Source: Hymenobacter plasmatis (GTDB lineage: Bacteria; Bacteroidota; Bacteroidia; Cytophagales; Hymenobacteraceae). From it: DNA of 64,000 nt. This document shows, piece by piece, positions 43,250 to 51,247 of the stretch (its first letter is position 1; each line of letters opens with the position of its first letter). A program made the position numbers and the translations under genes. Below the pieces are notes generated by a model. The model did no database searches. It was not told the DNA's origin and saw only the letters and a program-made list of their open reading frames with translations. The stretch lies in assembly GCF_020711255.1 (NCBI RefSeq), contig NZ_JAJFAW010000016.1:62001-126000 (forward strand), written 5' to 3'.

Positions 43250-43897
43250 ATGAAGATTCCCAGCGGGCTCCTTTTCCTCGGTATTGCAGGCATCTGGTCT
43301 GGCTCCTCGGCCGCCGATTTACGTAAGGGTGGAAACCCCACGGGCACGGTTGGGCTGCATCACGTTTCGACGGTTGCTGCCCCCCGCGTTCTGCTTCCTG
43401 CTTCATCCACTCCCGTAAAAAAACACGTGTCGACTCCTTATCCCCCCGCCACCCTACGCCGCCATTACGAGCAAGCTGCTGCCGACAAAACCGCCGGCGA
43501 AAAATTCTACAAGCTGCTGGCCGACTACAAAGACGGCAATGCCCTGGTGCTGGGCTACAAGGCTGCTGCCGAAGCCATCCGGGCCCGCGACGCCTCGATG
43601 TTCAACAAGCTTACATATGTGCAGGACGCCGCGCGCACCTTCGAGCAGGCCGTGGGCCTCGACCCGCAAAACCCCGAAATCCGCTTTTTGCGCTTTTCCG
43701 TGGAAAGTAACCTGCCCGCCTTCCTGGGTTTGAGCAAACACATCGACGAAGACAAGGAACTGCTGCTCAACGCGGCGCTCAGCCACCCCAAGTCGGGGCT
43801 CGACCCGGAGGCCTTCCGGACGGTGCGCAACTTCTTGGTGGAGCGCGGCCACGTGAGCGACGAGCAGGCCCAGCGCCTGAGCAAGGTAGCGGAGTAG
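43250..43897 (+). CDS. unknown exported protein in the carotenoid locus
   Basis: A 215-residue protein with an N-terminal hydrophobic start (MKIPSGLLFLGIAGIWSGSSA), a Pro/Ser/Val-rich stretch to about residue 65, and a helical C-terminal domain. That domain has TPR-like features: AEAIRARDASMFNKLTYVQD, ARTFEQAVGLDPQNPEIRFL and RFSVESNLPAFLGLSKHIDE. It has no further membrane segments, so it is not the missing lycopene cyclase. It lies between crtB (68 bp upstream) and ispH, which suggests a role tied to pigment synthesis or envelope placement. I do not know the family's function. Confidence 0.75.
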   Translation: MKIPSGLLFLGIAGIWSGSSAADLRKGGNPTGTVGLHHVSTVAAPRVLLPASSTPVKKHVSTPYPPATLRRHYEQAAADKTAGEKFYKLLADYKDGNALVLGYKAAAEAIRARDASMFNKLTYVQDAARTFEQAVGLDPQNPEIRFLRFSVESNLPAFLGLSKHIDEDKELLLNAALSHPKSGLDPEAFRTVRNFLVERGHVSDEQAQRLSKVAE

Positions 43898-44050
43898 CAA
43901 CCCGGGCACTGCCCTGCGTAAGGGCAGCGTAGCCAGGATTTTGGCGGCGTAATGCCTTTGCCAATCCAAAATGCGCTTTACTTACGTATTTTTCGGAAGA
44001 TAGGCCCGTGCTTCGCAACCTTGCGGGTAGGTTGCTGGTTACCTTGGCCT

Positions 44051-44902
44051 ATGCCGAAAATGTCGCTCAGCGTCCGAATTGACCCCAACTCCGGCTTTTG
44101 CTTTGGTGTGATTTACGCCATTCAAATGGCTGAAGACTTGCTTGATGAGCAGGGCTATTTGTACTGCTTAGGCGACATCGTGCACAACGATGAAGAAGTG
44201 CAGCGGCTGGAGGCCCGCGGCCTGCGCATTATCTGCCACGAAAAGCTGGCTGCGCTGCGCGACGAGGCCGTGCTAATCCGGGCGCACGGCGAGCCGCCGG
44301 CCACCTACCAGATGGCCATGGAAAATAACCTGACGCTGATTGACGCCAGTTGCCCGGTGGTGCTCAAGCTGCAAAACCGCATCAAAACCAGCTACGATAA
44401 GAAGGAGAAGATTTTCATTTACGGCAAGCACGGGCACGCTGAAGTGCTTGGGCTGCTGGGCCAAACCAGCGGCAACGCCGTGGTATTTGAAAACCTGGAC
44501 GAGCTGCTGAGCCACGAGCTGCCCGACAACATTACCCTCTACAGCCAGACCACGAAGAGCACCAACAGTTTTTACAACATCAAGAATGAACTGGAGGGGC
44601 GGGGCTTTCAGGTGAATGCCAACGACACGATTTGCCGGCAGGTGAGCAACCGCGACAAGGATTTGCGCCGGTTTGCAGCTCAATTTGACCAAATCGTGTT
44701 TGTGTCGGGCACCAAAAGCTCCAACGGCAAGGTGCTCTACCAGGTGTGCCTGGAAACGAACCCGCAAACCCACTTCATTTCCAATGTGGGCGAAATTCAG
44801 CCCAACTGGTTTCTGCCGGGCCAGTCGGTGGGCATTTGCGGGGCCACCAGCACCCCTATGTGGCTGATGGAGCAGGTGCGCGACCGGCTGCTGAATTTGT
44901 AG
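44051..44902 (+). CDS. ispH: 4-hydroxy-3-methylbut-2-enyl diphosphate reductase IspH
   Basis: Last enzyme of the MEP isoprenoid pathway, 283 residues. The three cluster cysteines are C17 (GFCFGV), C101 (DASCPVV) and C195 (DTICRQVSNR); active-site histidines VHN (H45) and AHGEPP (H79), plus TSTNSF-like TKSTNSF and GATSTPMWL are present. It supplies IPP and DMAPP, the carotenoid precursors, which explains its place in the crt locus. ATG 44051 gives the family N-terminus; an in-frame ATG three codons later is also possible. Confidence 0.95.
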   Translation: MPKMSLSVRIDPNSGFCFGVIYAIQMAEDLLDEQGYLYCLGDIVHNDEEVQRLEARGLRIICHEKLAALRDEAVLIRAHGEPPATYQMAMENNLTLIDASCPVVLKLQNRIKTSYDKKEKIFIYGKHGHAEVLGLLGQTSGNAVVFENLDELLSHELPDNITLYSQTTKSTNSFYNIKNELEGRGFQVNANDTICRQVSNRDKDLRRFAAQFDQIVFVSGTKSSNGKVLYQVCLETNPQTHFISNVGEIQPNWFLPGQSVGICGATSTPMWLMEQVRDRLLNL

Positions 44903-44921
44903 ACCAGCTCAGCCCGATGCT

Positions 44922-45251
44922 ATGCAGATAACGGACTTGCCCTTTGGCGTCACCAATTGGCCGGATGTTGCCGGCGAGCAGCACCCCGGCACCACCGGCG
45001 TGGCTACCTGGCGCACTAGGCAGTTTGGCCCCGTGCGGGTGCGCATGGTGGAGTACAGCCCCGAATACCTGGCCGACCACTGGTGCCAGAAGGGCCACTT
45101 CCTCCTGGTGGTGGCCGGCGAGCTGCACACCGAGCTGGCCGACGGGCGCCAGTTCGTCCTCACGCCCGGCATGAGCTACCAGGTAGCCGATGGTGCCGAA
45201 GCCCACCGCAGCAGCACCGCCACCGGGGCCACTCTTTTCGTAGTCGATTAG
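44922..45251 (+). CDS. small cupin-fold protein (possibly 'DHCW motif cupin' family)
   Basis: A 109-residue single-domain beta-barrel: MQITDLPFGVTNWPDVAGEQ, then RMVEYSPEYLADHWCQKGHF, GELHTELADGRQFVLTPGMSYQV and AHRSSTATGATLFVVD. The ADHWCQKGH segment and the GELHTEL turn are cupin-like and resemble a family I recall as DHCW-motif cupins; the name is tentative. It sits between ispH (19 bp) and crtW (4 bp), so it is almost surely cotranscribed with both. Function unknown. Confidence 0.75.
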   Translation: MQITDLPFGVTNWPDVAGEQHPGTTGVATWRTRQFGPVRVRMVEYSPEYLADHWCQKGHFLLVVAGELHTELADGRQFVLTPGMSYQVADGAEAHRSSTATGATLFVVD

Positions 45252-45255
45252 TGTA

Positions 45256-45996
45256 ATGCCGACCACAGCCCAACCCACTCTTGCCGTTGCTGCTTCCCGC
45301 CGGGTGGCCCCCGCGCCGCTGGGCGCGAAAGGCGTGGCCGTGGCGCTGGCGGTGTTCACGGCGTGGGCGGCTTTGCTTACGTTTTTGCTGGCCTTTTATC
45401 AGCCCAACTGGCGCAGCCCGGTGCCCTACGTGCTGGTGCTGCTGCAAACGCACCTGTACACGGGCCTGTTCATCACGGCCCACGACGCCATGCACGGCCT
45501 CGTGAGCGCCAACAAGCGCGTCAACAACACCATCGGGACGGTGGCTGCGGGCCTGTTTGCCTACAACTGGTTTCCGGGCCAACTGCCCAAGCACCACGCC
45601 CACCACCGCCATGTGGGCACCCCCGACGACCCGGATTTCCACGATGGCCGGCACCCGGGCTTTCTGCCTTGGTTCCTGCGCTTCGCCTGGAACTACGTCA
45701 CGTGGTGGCAGGTCGCTCTCATGGCCATCACATACAACGTGCTGAAAGTGTGTTTCCCGCAGGCTAATGTTATTGCCTTTTGGATGGTGCCGGCAGTGCT
45801 GGCCACGTTTCAACTGTTCTTCTTTGGTACCTACCTGCCGCACCGTGGCGAGCACGCCCCCGATAACCCGCACAAGTCGCGCAGCCAGTTCCGGCACCAC
45901 CTGTGGGCCTTCGTGAGTTGCTACTTCTTCGGCTACCATTACGAGCACCACGACCAGCCGTACCTGCCGTGGTGGCGGCTGTGGCAAACGAAATAA
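45256..45996 (+). CDS. crtW: beta-carotene ketolase CrtW (fatty-acid desaturase superfamily)
   Basis: A 246-residue membrane di-iron ketolase. Histidine motifs: HDAMH (76-80), HHAHHRH (113-119) followed by VGTPDDPDFHDG, and the C-terminal YHYEHHDQPYLPWWRLW. The last segment and the FFFGTYLPHRGEHAPD motif are typical of CrtW rather than lipid desaturases. CrtW adds 4/4'-keto groups; together with CrtZ it would allow keto-hydroxy carotenoids (astaxanthin type) if lycopene is cyclised elsewhere in the genome. Confidence 0.9.
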   Translation: MPTTAQPTLAVAASRRVAPAPLGAKGVAVALAVFTAWAALLTFLLAFYQPNWRSPVPYVLVLLQTHLYTGLFITAHDAMHGLVSANKRVNNTIGTVAAGLFAYNWFPGQLPKHHAHHRHVGTPDDPDFHDGRHPGFLPWFLRFAWNYVTWWQVALMAITYNVLKVCFPQANVIAFWMVPAVLATFQLFFFGTYLPHRGEHAPDNPHKSRSQFRHHLWAFVSCYFFGYHYEHHDQPYLPWWRLWQTK

Positions 45997-46031
45997 AAAA
46001 GGCCCCGCTCTCAGCAGAACGAGGCCCTTTT
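45994..46031. terminator. imperfect bidirectional terminator
   Basis: AAAAAGGCC and GGCCCTTTT pair with a one-base bulge, with a CTC/GAG inner pairing. It begins at the stop codon of crtW and lies before the convergent HMA gene. The nonamer TTAGCTCAA follows at 46033-46041. Confidence 0.6.
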
Positions 46032-46047
46032 GTTAGCTCAACTTCGG

Positions 46048-46431
46048 TTAGTGCGAGTCGGTGTGCACGGTGTTGGTTTTCTTGCAGCAGTCCGGCAGGC
46101 GGTTGTAGGCGCGAGTATCGGCGGTCAGCTCGTCGGCGTCGTAGCCGGTTTTTTGAACGGCGGTGCGCAGGTTGGCCGGCGTGGTTTTGTCGGGCCGGTA
46201 CGTCACGGTGAGGACCTTGCTGGGCACGTCGAGCGTGGCGCTTTGCACGCCCTTCTCATAGGCCAGGCTTTTTTCGATGCGCGCCTTGCACATGTCGCAC
46301 ACCGCCGAAGTTTTGAATTGGGCGGTGGCCGTATTGCCGGCTTTGGCTGCGGTAGCTGGTGCGGTTTGCGCTTGGGCGTTAGGCGAGAAGCTTAATAATG
46401 CGAATAGCGGGAGCGCTAGGAGGAATTTCAT
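46048..46431 (-). CDS. exported heavy-metal-associated (HMA) domain protein
   Basis: A 127-residue protein with signal peptide MKFLLALPLFALLSFSPNAQAQ and one HMA domain (about 37-105): KTSAVCDMCKARIEKSLAYE with C45/C48, then VPSKVLTVTYRPDKTTP. The C-terminal tail has an extra Cys-Cys (115-116) and His residues (DCCKKTNTVHTDSH), which could hold a second metal. It is the last gene of the minus-strand operon with the TonB receptor and the HYC_CC_PP-like gene, so a role in trafficking copper or a similar ion in the periplasm is likely. Confidence 0.88.
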   Translation of the reverse strand: MKFLLALPLFALLSFSPNAQAQTAPATAAKAGNTATAQFKTSAVCDMCKARIEKSLAYEKGVQSATLDVPSKVLTVTYRPDKTTPANLRTAVQKTGYDADELTADTRAYNRLPDCCKKTNTVHTDSH

Positions 46432-46513
46432 GGTGAAGATTTAGAGAGTGCTGGGTGGTGACAGCCATAACAAAATTGCTGCCGGAAAAAGTTAACGAGG
46501 CAAAAGTTTACCG

Positions 46514-48874
46514 CTACTCGATGCGGTAACGCAGGCCGGCGTAGGTGAGGCGGCCATACACCGGGCCCCACACCATGGCAGCGTCAAAATTCGGCCCCAA
46601 AGGGTTATCGGCGCCTTCGATGGGGTTGGGCTGGCGGTAGTTGGTAAGGTTTTCCACGCCTGCATACACTTCCAGGCGTTTAAACGCTCTTGTGATTTGG
46701 GCATTGAGCAGGCCGTAACGCGGCGCCAGCTCGGGCGTGTATTCCAGCCCCGCGCCATGGGCGTGGGTGCTGGTGATGTGTGCCAGCGGGCGCTGGCCAA
46801 ACCACTGCACGGTGAAGTCGCCGCGCCATTTGTCGAAGGCACTGGCGTAGCCCAGGTTCACAAAGGCGCGGTGCGTGGGCGTGAGTGGTTTGGCCAGTAG
46901 CACGCCGTCGTAGGTGGTGCGCACGTCGAGGTACTTGTAGGCGCCCTTCACTTGCAGGCCTTTCAGGGGCTCAATTTGCAGCTCGCCCTGCAGGCTGCGG
47001 GCAAAGGACCGGCCGCCCGGGCCCAGGTTCTGGATGTCGATGTAGCGGGCCGAGGTGTACATGTCGGCCACCACTTGGTTATCAAATTCGGTATGGTAGT
47101 AGTCGGCCACAAACGTCGCCTGCCGGCCCAACACTGTGAAGTACTGCGTGGCGCTGCCGCCGATATTCCATGCCCGCTCCGGCCGCAGGTTGTTGCTGAT
47201 GAGAAACTGGCGCGCGCTGGCCAGCATGGCCGCATTGTCGGCAATGGGGTTGGCCACGCGGAAGCCGCGGCCCGCCGCCAGCCGCAGCACGGTGTTCTTG
47301 GCTGCGTCGTACTTCAGGTTGAGCCGGGGCGTCACCTGCCAGCCGTAGAGGTTGTGGCGGTCGGCGCGCAGGCCGGCTACCACGGTCAGGTTGCGGCTGT
47401 TCTGGTAGGTGTACTCGGCAAAGGCGCCGGGCACCAGCTCCAGCCGGTTGCGGTGCTCCCGGGCGTACACGTCAGCGTTCGTTTCGGTGGGGTAGCGGTG
47501 GCCATCGCGAAACACCTCCCGGTAGTCATCATACAGAAAGCTCAGCCCCGCCCGGTACACGTGGGAGGTGTTGCCCAAGGCACTCTGGAAAAGCAGGGTG
47601 CCCAGGCCGGTGCGCTGGTTGCCATCATAGGTGCGGGGCCCCGTGGTGGGCGCCAGCGAGTAAGCCGGGCTATAGGCCGAAGTGAAGGCGTGGTCTGTGC
47701 CACTCAGCAGCAGGCCCAGGCTTTGGAACGGCCGCGAGGGCCAGGTATACGATGTCTTGGCGTAGCCCGTGTAGCGCGTGGTGGCCTGCGTGGTGCCGTA
47801 GTGCTGCAGGTACGCGCCGGCATCGCCGGTATCGCGAAAATCCGTTTGGCCGCCCTGCCGGGTTTCCCGCAACGCCCCCAGCCCAACTTCGCTCACGAAG
47901 CCGGTACCGGAAATGTACTTCCACTTATTGAAGGCATTGAACTGGGTGGCCAGGGGCAAGTCCAAAAACTTATCGCCGTTCCGGTCCACGCGGTTGCCGA
48001 GGTGGTCGGAGTGCAGCAGCAGCACCGTGCTCCACTTGGGGTTGATGCGGGCTGATGCGTTCAGGTTGACATCAAATTTCCCGAGGTCGTTGCCGTAGAT
48101 GTTGAACAGCAGCTGGTCGGTTTTCTCGGGCTCCTTCAGCTTCACGTTCACCTGGCCCGAAATGGCTTCGTACCCGTTCACCACCGAGCCCGTGCCCTTG
48201 ATGATTTCGATGTTTTCAATCCACGGCCCGGCCAGGTAGCCCAGGCGGTAGGGCGCGGCCAGCCCGCGCAGAGCCGGCTGGTTGTCCACGGTCAGCAGCG
48301 AGTAGCTGCCATCCAGCCCAAGCAGCTGAATCTGCTTGGCGCCGGACACGGCATCGGAGGTAGTGACTTCTACCGAGGCGTTGGTTTCGAAGCTCTCGGC
48401 CAGGTTGCAGCACGCCGATTTGGTGAGGTCCCGGGCCGATATCACCTGCACGTTGGCTGGCGTTATAGCCGAGTAAGCCGGGGCGCGGGCTGTCACGGTG
48501 ACTTCGCCCAGTTCCTGGCCGGCGCGTAGGGCTACGCGCAGGTAGGGGGCGCCGGTGGCTGGCACGGCCAGGGTATCGGCCTGGTAGCCCAGGGCCTGCA
48601 CCACCAGGCGCGAGGCCGCGCGCGCCGGCCGCGGCAGGGTAAAGCGTCCGGCCGCGTCGGTAACGGTCGTGGTGGTTGGGCCTTCGGCCTCGGCCCCGTC
48701 GAAGAGCCAGCGCAGCAGCGCGCCGGGTAGGGGAGTGGCTTTGCCGGCCTCCGTGACTTCGCCCCGCACCGGGGCGATGGCAGCCGATTGGGCCACAGCC
48801 GATTCCGGCCGCACCCAAGCCACCAGCAGGGCAAGCATAGCAAGCAGCGGGCGGTGCCCGCAGATGGATTTCAT
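46514..48874 (-). CDS. TonB-dependent receptor, metal-associated type
   Basis: A 786-residue outer-membrane receptor. Signal peptide to about residue 29, carboxypeptidase-regulatory-like domain (about 34-125, GEVTEAGKATPLPGALLRW), plug with TKSACCNLAESFETNASVEV (Cys155-Cys156) and QIQLLGLDGSYSLLTVDNQP, then a barrel ending TYAGLRYRIE. The CC in the plug and its neighbours (HMA and HYC_CC_PP-like proteins) point to a metal or metal-chelate substrate. ATG 48874 was chosen since the signal peptide starts there; an earlier ATG adds 29 residues. Confidence 0.92.
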   Translation of the reverse strand: MKSICGHRPLLAMLALLVAWVRPESAVAQSAAIAPVRGEVTEAGKATPLPGALLRWLFDGAEAEGPTTTTVTDAAGRFTLPRPARAASRLVVQALGYQADTLAVPATGAPYLRVALRAGQELGEVTVTARAPAYSAITPANVQVISARDLTKSACCNLAESFETNASVEVTTSDAVSGAKQIQLLGLDGSYSLLTVDNQPALRGLAAPYRLGYLAGPWIENIEIIKGTGSVVNGYEAISGQVNVKLKEPEKTDQLLFNIYGNDLGKFDVNLNASARINPKWSTVLLLHSDHLGNRVDRNGDKFLDLPLATQFNAFNKWKYISGTGFVSEVGLGALRETRQGGQTDFRDTGDAGAYLQHYGTTQATTRYTGYAKTSYTWPSRPFQSLGLLLSGTDHAFTSAYSPAYSLAPTTGPRTYDGNQRTGLGTLLFQSALGNTSHVYRAGLSFLYDDYREVFRDGHRYPTETNADVYAREHRNRLELVPGAFAEYTYQNSRNLTVVAGLRADRHNLYGWQVTPRLNLKYDAAKNTVLRLAAGRGFRVANPIADNAAMLASARQFLISNNLRPERAWNIGGSATQYFTVLGRQATFVADYYHTEFDNQVVADMYTSARYIDIQNLGPGGRSFARSLQGELQIEPLKGLQVKGAYKYLDVRTTYDGVLLAKPLTPTHRAFVNLGYASAFDKWRGDFTVQWFGQRPLAHITSTHAHGAGLEYTPELAPRYGLLNAQITRAFKRLEVYAGVENLTNYRQPNPIEGADNPLGPNFDAAMVWGPVYGRLTYAGLRYRIE

Positions 48875-48973
48875 AAATAGCAGTAATTTAGGTTTTTGTG
48901 AAAAAAGGTCGGCGCAAAGCGCGCGGACCCTCCTCGTTGCAACCAGCGTGGCAACGGGCATTTTCAGAAAAAC

Positions 48974-49414
48974 CTAGACTACCAGCGTGCAGGCAAATGC
49001 CAGCAGCCCGCGTCCGCCCAGGGGTGGGGGCGAAGAATCGGCGGCGAACCAGCGGGGGCCGGGCGCCTCGGGCAGTTGAACCAGCCCAAGCGGCGCCCAG
49101 GCGGGCGCCGGCAGCCAAACGGCCAGCAGTGGAGCCGGCACGAGCACCTTCGCCGCGAGCTCGTGGGCGGGCACCGACAGCTTGTGGAGGTGGCTGCTAA
49201 AGTCGCAGCAGTTGTCCTTGGCCATCGGCTTGGCGGGTGCCAGCTGCCCATCGCAGCCCCGCAGCGCCGCCTGCCCCGTGACCGATACATCCACCTTGCT
49301 GATTCCACTCATGCGGCAGGTATGGCGCTGCACCGTGAGGCCCACCGAGGTGATGAGCACCAACACGGCCAGCACCAGGCTGACGAAGCGACGGCATAAA
49401 GAGTAGCGTAGCAT
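48974..49414 (-). CDS. HYC_CC_PP-like membrane-associated protein
   Basis: A 146-residue protein with an N-terminal membrane segment (residues 10-28), RHTC (H31, C33), DNCCDFSS (C69-C70) and a terminal PPPLGGRGLLAF. The spacing His-x-Cys, Cys-Cys, Pro-Pro matches the family named HYC_CC_PP, with T in place of Y. The conserved Cys/His suggest metal handling. First gene of the operon leading to the TonB receptor and HMA genes. A TATCTTTG box only 7 nt before the ATG suggests a leaderless or nearly leaderless transcript. Confidence 0.75.
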   Translation of the reverse strand: MLRYSLCRRFVSLVLAVLVLITSVGLTVQRHTCRMSGISKVDVSVTGQAALRGCDGQLAPAKPMAKDNCCDFSSHLHKLSVPAHELAAKVLVPAPLLAVWLPAPAWAPLGLVQLPEAPGPRWFAADSSPPPLGGRGLLAFACTLVV

Positions 49415-49421
49415 TACCGGG

Positions 49422-49452
49422 CAAAGATACGGCTTCGGTGCCGGAGGAGCAG
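49422..49452 (-). promoter_or_regulatory. promoter of the metal-linked operon
   Basis: Minus strand: CTG (49450-49452), 20-nt spacer, TATCTTTG (49422-49429). The -7 box is perfect and the -33 has one mismatch to TTG. With the box ending 7 nt from the ATG, transcription would start at or next to the start codon. Confidence 0.55.
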
Positions 49453-49665
49453 TGTGGAAATCGGGCTCAGTAGGTGTAGAATCTGGCCAAAAATGTAGCG
49501 CGAGCCAGCCAGAAGTCAGCCCAATTCAACGGCTGACACTTTGGCAATTCTGAGCTGGGGTAATGAGGGGGGTGATAATCCCCCGACGCTAAACCGGCTC
49601 GAAAACCCACTTTAAATATATATGAAGGCCCTATTTCTTTTGTGGTAGGAAATGGTAAATCGTGG
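49453..49665. other. intergenic between divergent metal operon and dcw cluster
   Basis: The full gap runs 49415-49732. Apart from the two promoters at its ends I see no gene, repeat or strong hairpin; an 80-codon minus-strand frame here has no protein-like features. Confidence 0.5.
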
Positions 49666-49695
49666 TTGGTTTTCGAAGGCCTTCCCGTACATTTG
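49666..49695 (+). promoter_or_regulatory. promoter of the division and cell-wall (dcw) cluster
   Basis: TTG (49666-49668), 19-nt spacer, TACATTTG (49688-49695) match the Bacteroidota consensus well. The -7 box ends 37 nt before the mraZ ATG. No comparable promoter was seen between later genes, so this may drive much of the cluster. Confidence 0.78.
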
Positions 49696-49732
49696 CCAAT
49701 ACCGTTCAACTTTCCTGTGACGGTCTGTGCCC

Positions 49733-50206
49733 ATGAATCTGCTGTCCGGTGAATACGAATGCAAGCTTGACCCGAAGGGGCGGCTTGTGTTGCCGGCCAA
49801 AGTAAAAGGCAACCTGCCCGAGCAGTCCGGCAACCAGCTGGTGCTCGTGCGCGGCTTTGAGCCCTGCCTGGTGCTGTACCCCCGGGCGGCCTGGGGCGTC
49901 ATCCACGAGAAGGTGATGGCCCTCGATGAATTCAACGAGGAGTACCGCCAGTTTCAGCGGAATTTTTTCCGGGGCATGACTGAAGTGGAGCTTGATAGTA
50001 TCAGCCGTTTCATGCTGCCACGTAGCATGTTACGATACGCGGGTATCGAGAAGGAAGCTATTATCGTTGGCTTGGGCAACCGGTGCGAAATCTGGGACCC
50101 CAGCCGTTACGATGAGTTTCTAATCAAAGACCAGCAAAGCTTTAGTAAGTTGGCACAGAAGTTTTTGTCGGTTGATACGCCGCCGCTAGGCGGGCCCATT
50201 GCGTGA
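49733..50206 (+). CDS. mraZ: transcriptional regulator MraZ
   Basis: A 157-residue AbrB-like DNA-binding protein, first gene of the dcw cluster. Two SpoVT-AbrB-type repeats are visible: LSGEYECKLDPKGRLVLPAK (residues 4-23) and EVELDSISRFMLPRSMLRYA. MraZ forms rings and represses its own operon in studied bacteria by binding direct repeats upstream. It overlaps rsmH by 4 bp (GTGA), giving translational coupling. Confidence 0.95.
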   Translation: MNLLSGEYECKLDPKGRLVLPAKVKGNLPEQSGNQLVLVRGFEPCLVLYPRAAWGVIHEKVMALDEFNEEYRQFQRNFFRGMTEVELDSISRFMLPRSMLRYAGIEKEAIIVGLGNRCEIWDPSRYDEFLIKDQQSFSKLAQKFLSVDTPPLGGPIA

Positions 50207-51129
50207 GCGACTATTCCAACGATACCGCCTACCACCGTCCGGTGATGCTGGCCCAATGCCTGGCCGCGCTCGACATTCAGCCCAACGGCCGGTACGTCGA
50301 CGTCACCTTTGGTGGGGGAGGGCACTCGGCCCGCATCCTCGAAAAGCTCACCACCGGCCACCTCTACAGTTTCGACCAGGATGCGGACGCGGAAGCCGAA
50401 GCAGAAAAGTTAACTCGCCCCCAATTCACATTTGTAAAGGCCAATTTCCGGGATTTAACATCTGAATTGCAGCGGTTTGGCGCTTTGCCGGTAGATGGCC
50501 TGCTGGCCGACCTCGGGGTTAGCTCGCACCAGTTTGATACGCCGGAACGGGGCTTTTCGACCCGTTTTGATGGGCCCCTGGACATGCGTATGGACCCCGA
50601 CGGCCCCCTGACGGCCGCCGATATCCTGAACGATTACAAGGAGGCCGACCTGCACCGCATCTTCGGCATGTACGGCGAAGTGACCAACGCCCGGACCCTG
50701 GCTCAGACGGTGGTAGCGGCGCGGCGCGGGCGGCGTCTCGAAACCATTGCCGAACTCAAGCAGGCCATTCAGCCATGCACCCCCCGCGGCAAGGAGAACA
50801 AGTATCTGGCCCAGGTATTCCAGGCCCTGCGCATCGAGGTAAACCAGGAAATGCAGGCCTTGCAGGAGATGCTGCTGCAAACCGCCGAGGTGCTGCGGCC
50901 GGGCGGGCGCCTGGTCGTGCTCAGCTACCATTCGCTGGAAGACCGGCTGGTGAAAAATTTTATTGCCAAGGGTAAGTTTTTTGGGTCCGTGGAAAAAGAC
51001 TTCTTTGGCAATGAAAGCAAGCCATTTGAAGCCGTGAACCGCAAGCCCGAAGAAGCCGACCCCGCCGAAGTAGCGCTGAATAGCCGAGCTCGAAGTGCTA
51101 AATTGCGTGTTGCGATTCGAAATGAGTGA
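50203..51129 (+). CDS. rsmH: 16S rRNA (cytosine-N4)-methyltransferase RsmH
   Basis: A 308-residue SAM-dependent methyltransferase acting on C1402 of 16S rRNA. GTG start inside the end of mraZ. Motifs: HRPVML, the SAM loop VDVTFGGGGHS (32-42), FDQDADAEAEA, DGLLADLGVSSHQFDTPERG, and the C-terminal LVVLSYHSLEDRLVKNFI. Standard length and standard place after mraZ. Confidence 0.96.
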   Translation: MSDYSNDTAYHRPVMLAQCLAALDIQPNGRYVDVTFGGGGHSARILEKLTTGHLYSFDQDADAEAEAEKLTRPQFTFVKANFRDLTSELQRFGALPVDGLLADLGVSSHQFDTPERGFSTRFDGPLDMRMDPDGPLTAADILNDYKEADLHRIFGMYGEVTNARTLAQTVVAARRGRRLETIAELKQAIQPCTPRGKENKYLAQVFQALRIEVNQEMQALQEMLLQTAEVLRPGGRLVVLSYHSLEDRLVKNFIAKGKFFGSVEKDFFGNESKPFEAVNRKPEEADPAEVALNSRARSAKLRVAIRNE

Positions 51130-51247
51130 ACGGATTTCAGGCGGGGATAGCGGCGGTTTTCGCCTGCAGGTCCCGCCAATCCTCACCTATCAACCTTCGC
51201 GTAACGCCTTTTTAAGTTCGTGTAAAAGCATTCCTGACTAGCAGCCT

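Noticed and set aside
43250..43897. Missing lycopene cyclase
   Set aside because: Cyclases here would be polytopic membrane proteins or flavoproteins; this product has only an N-terminal hydrophobic segment and no nucleotide-binding motif.
45256..45996. Ordinary acyl-lipid desaturase
   Set aside because: The YHYEHHDQPYLPWWRLW ending, the FFFGTYLPHR segment and the crt neighbourhood fit CrtW better than a fatty-acid desaturase.
49467..49709. 80-codon minus-strand frame upstream of mraZ
   Set aside because: It overlaps the mraZ promoter region, has no recognisable features and no start context.
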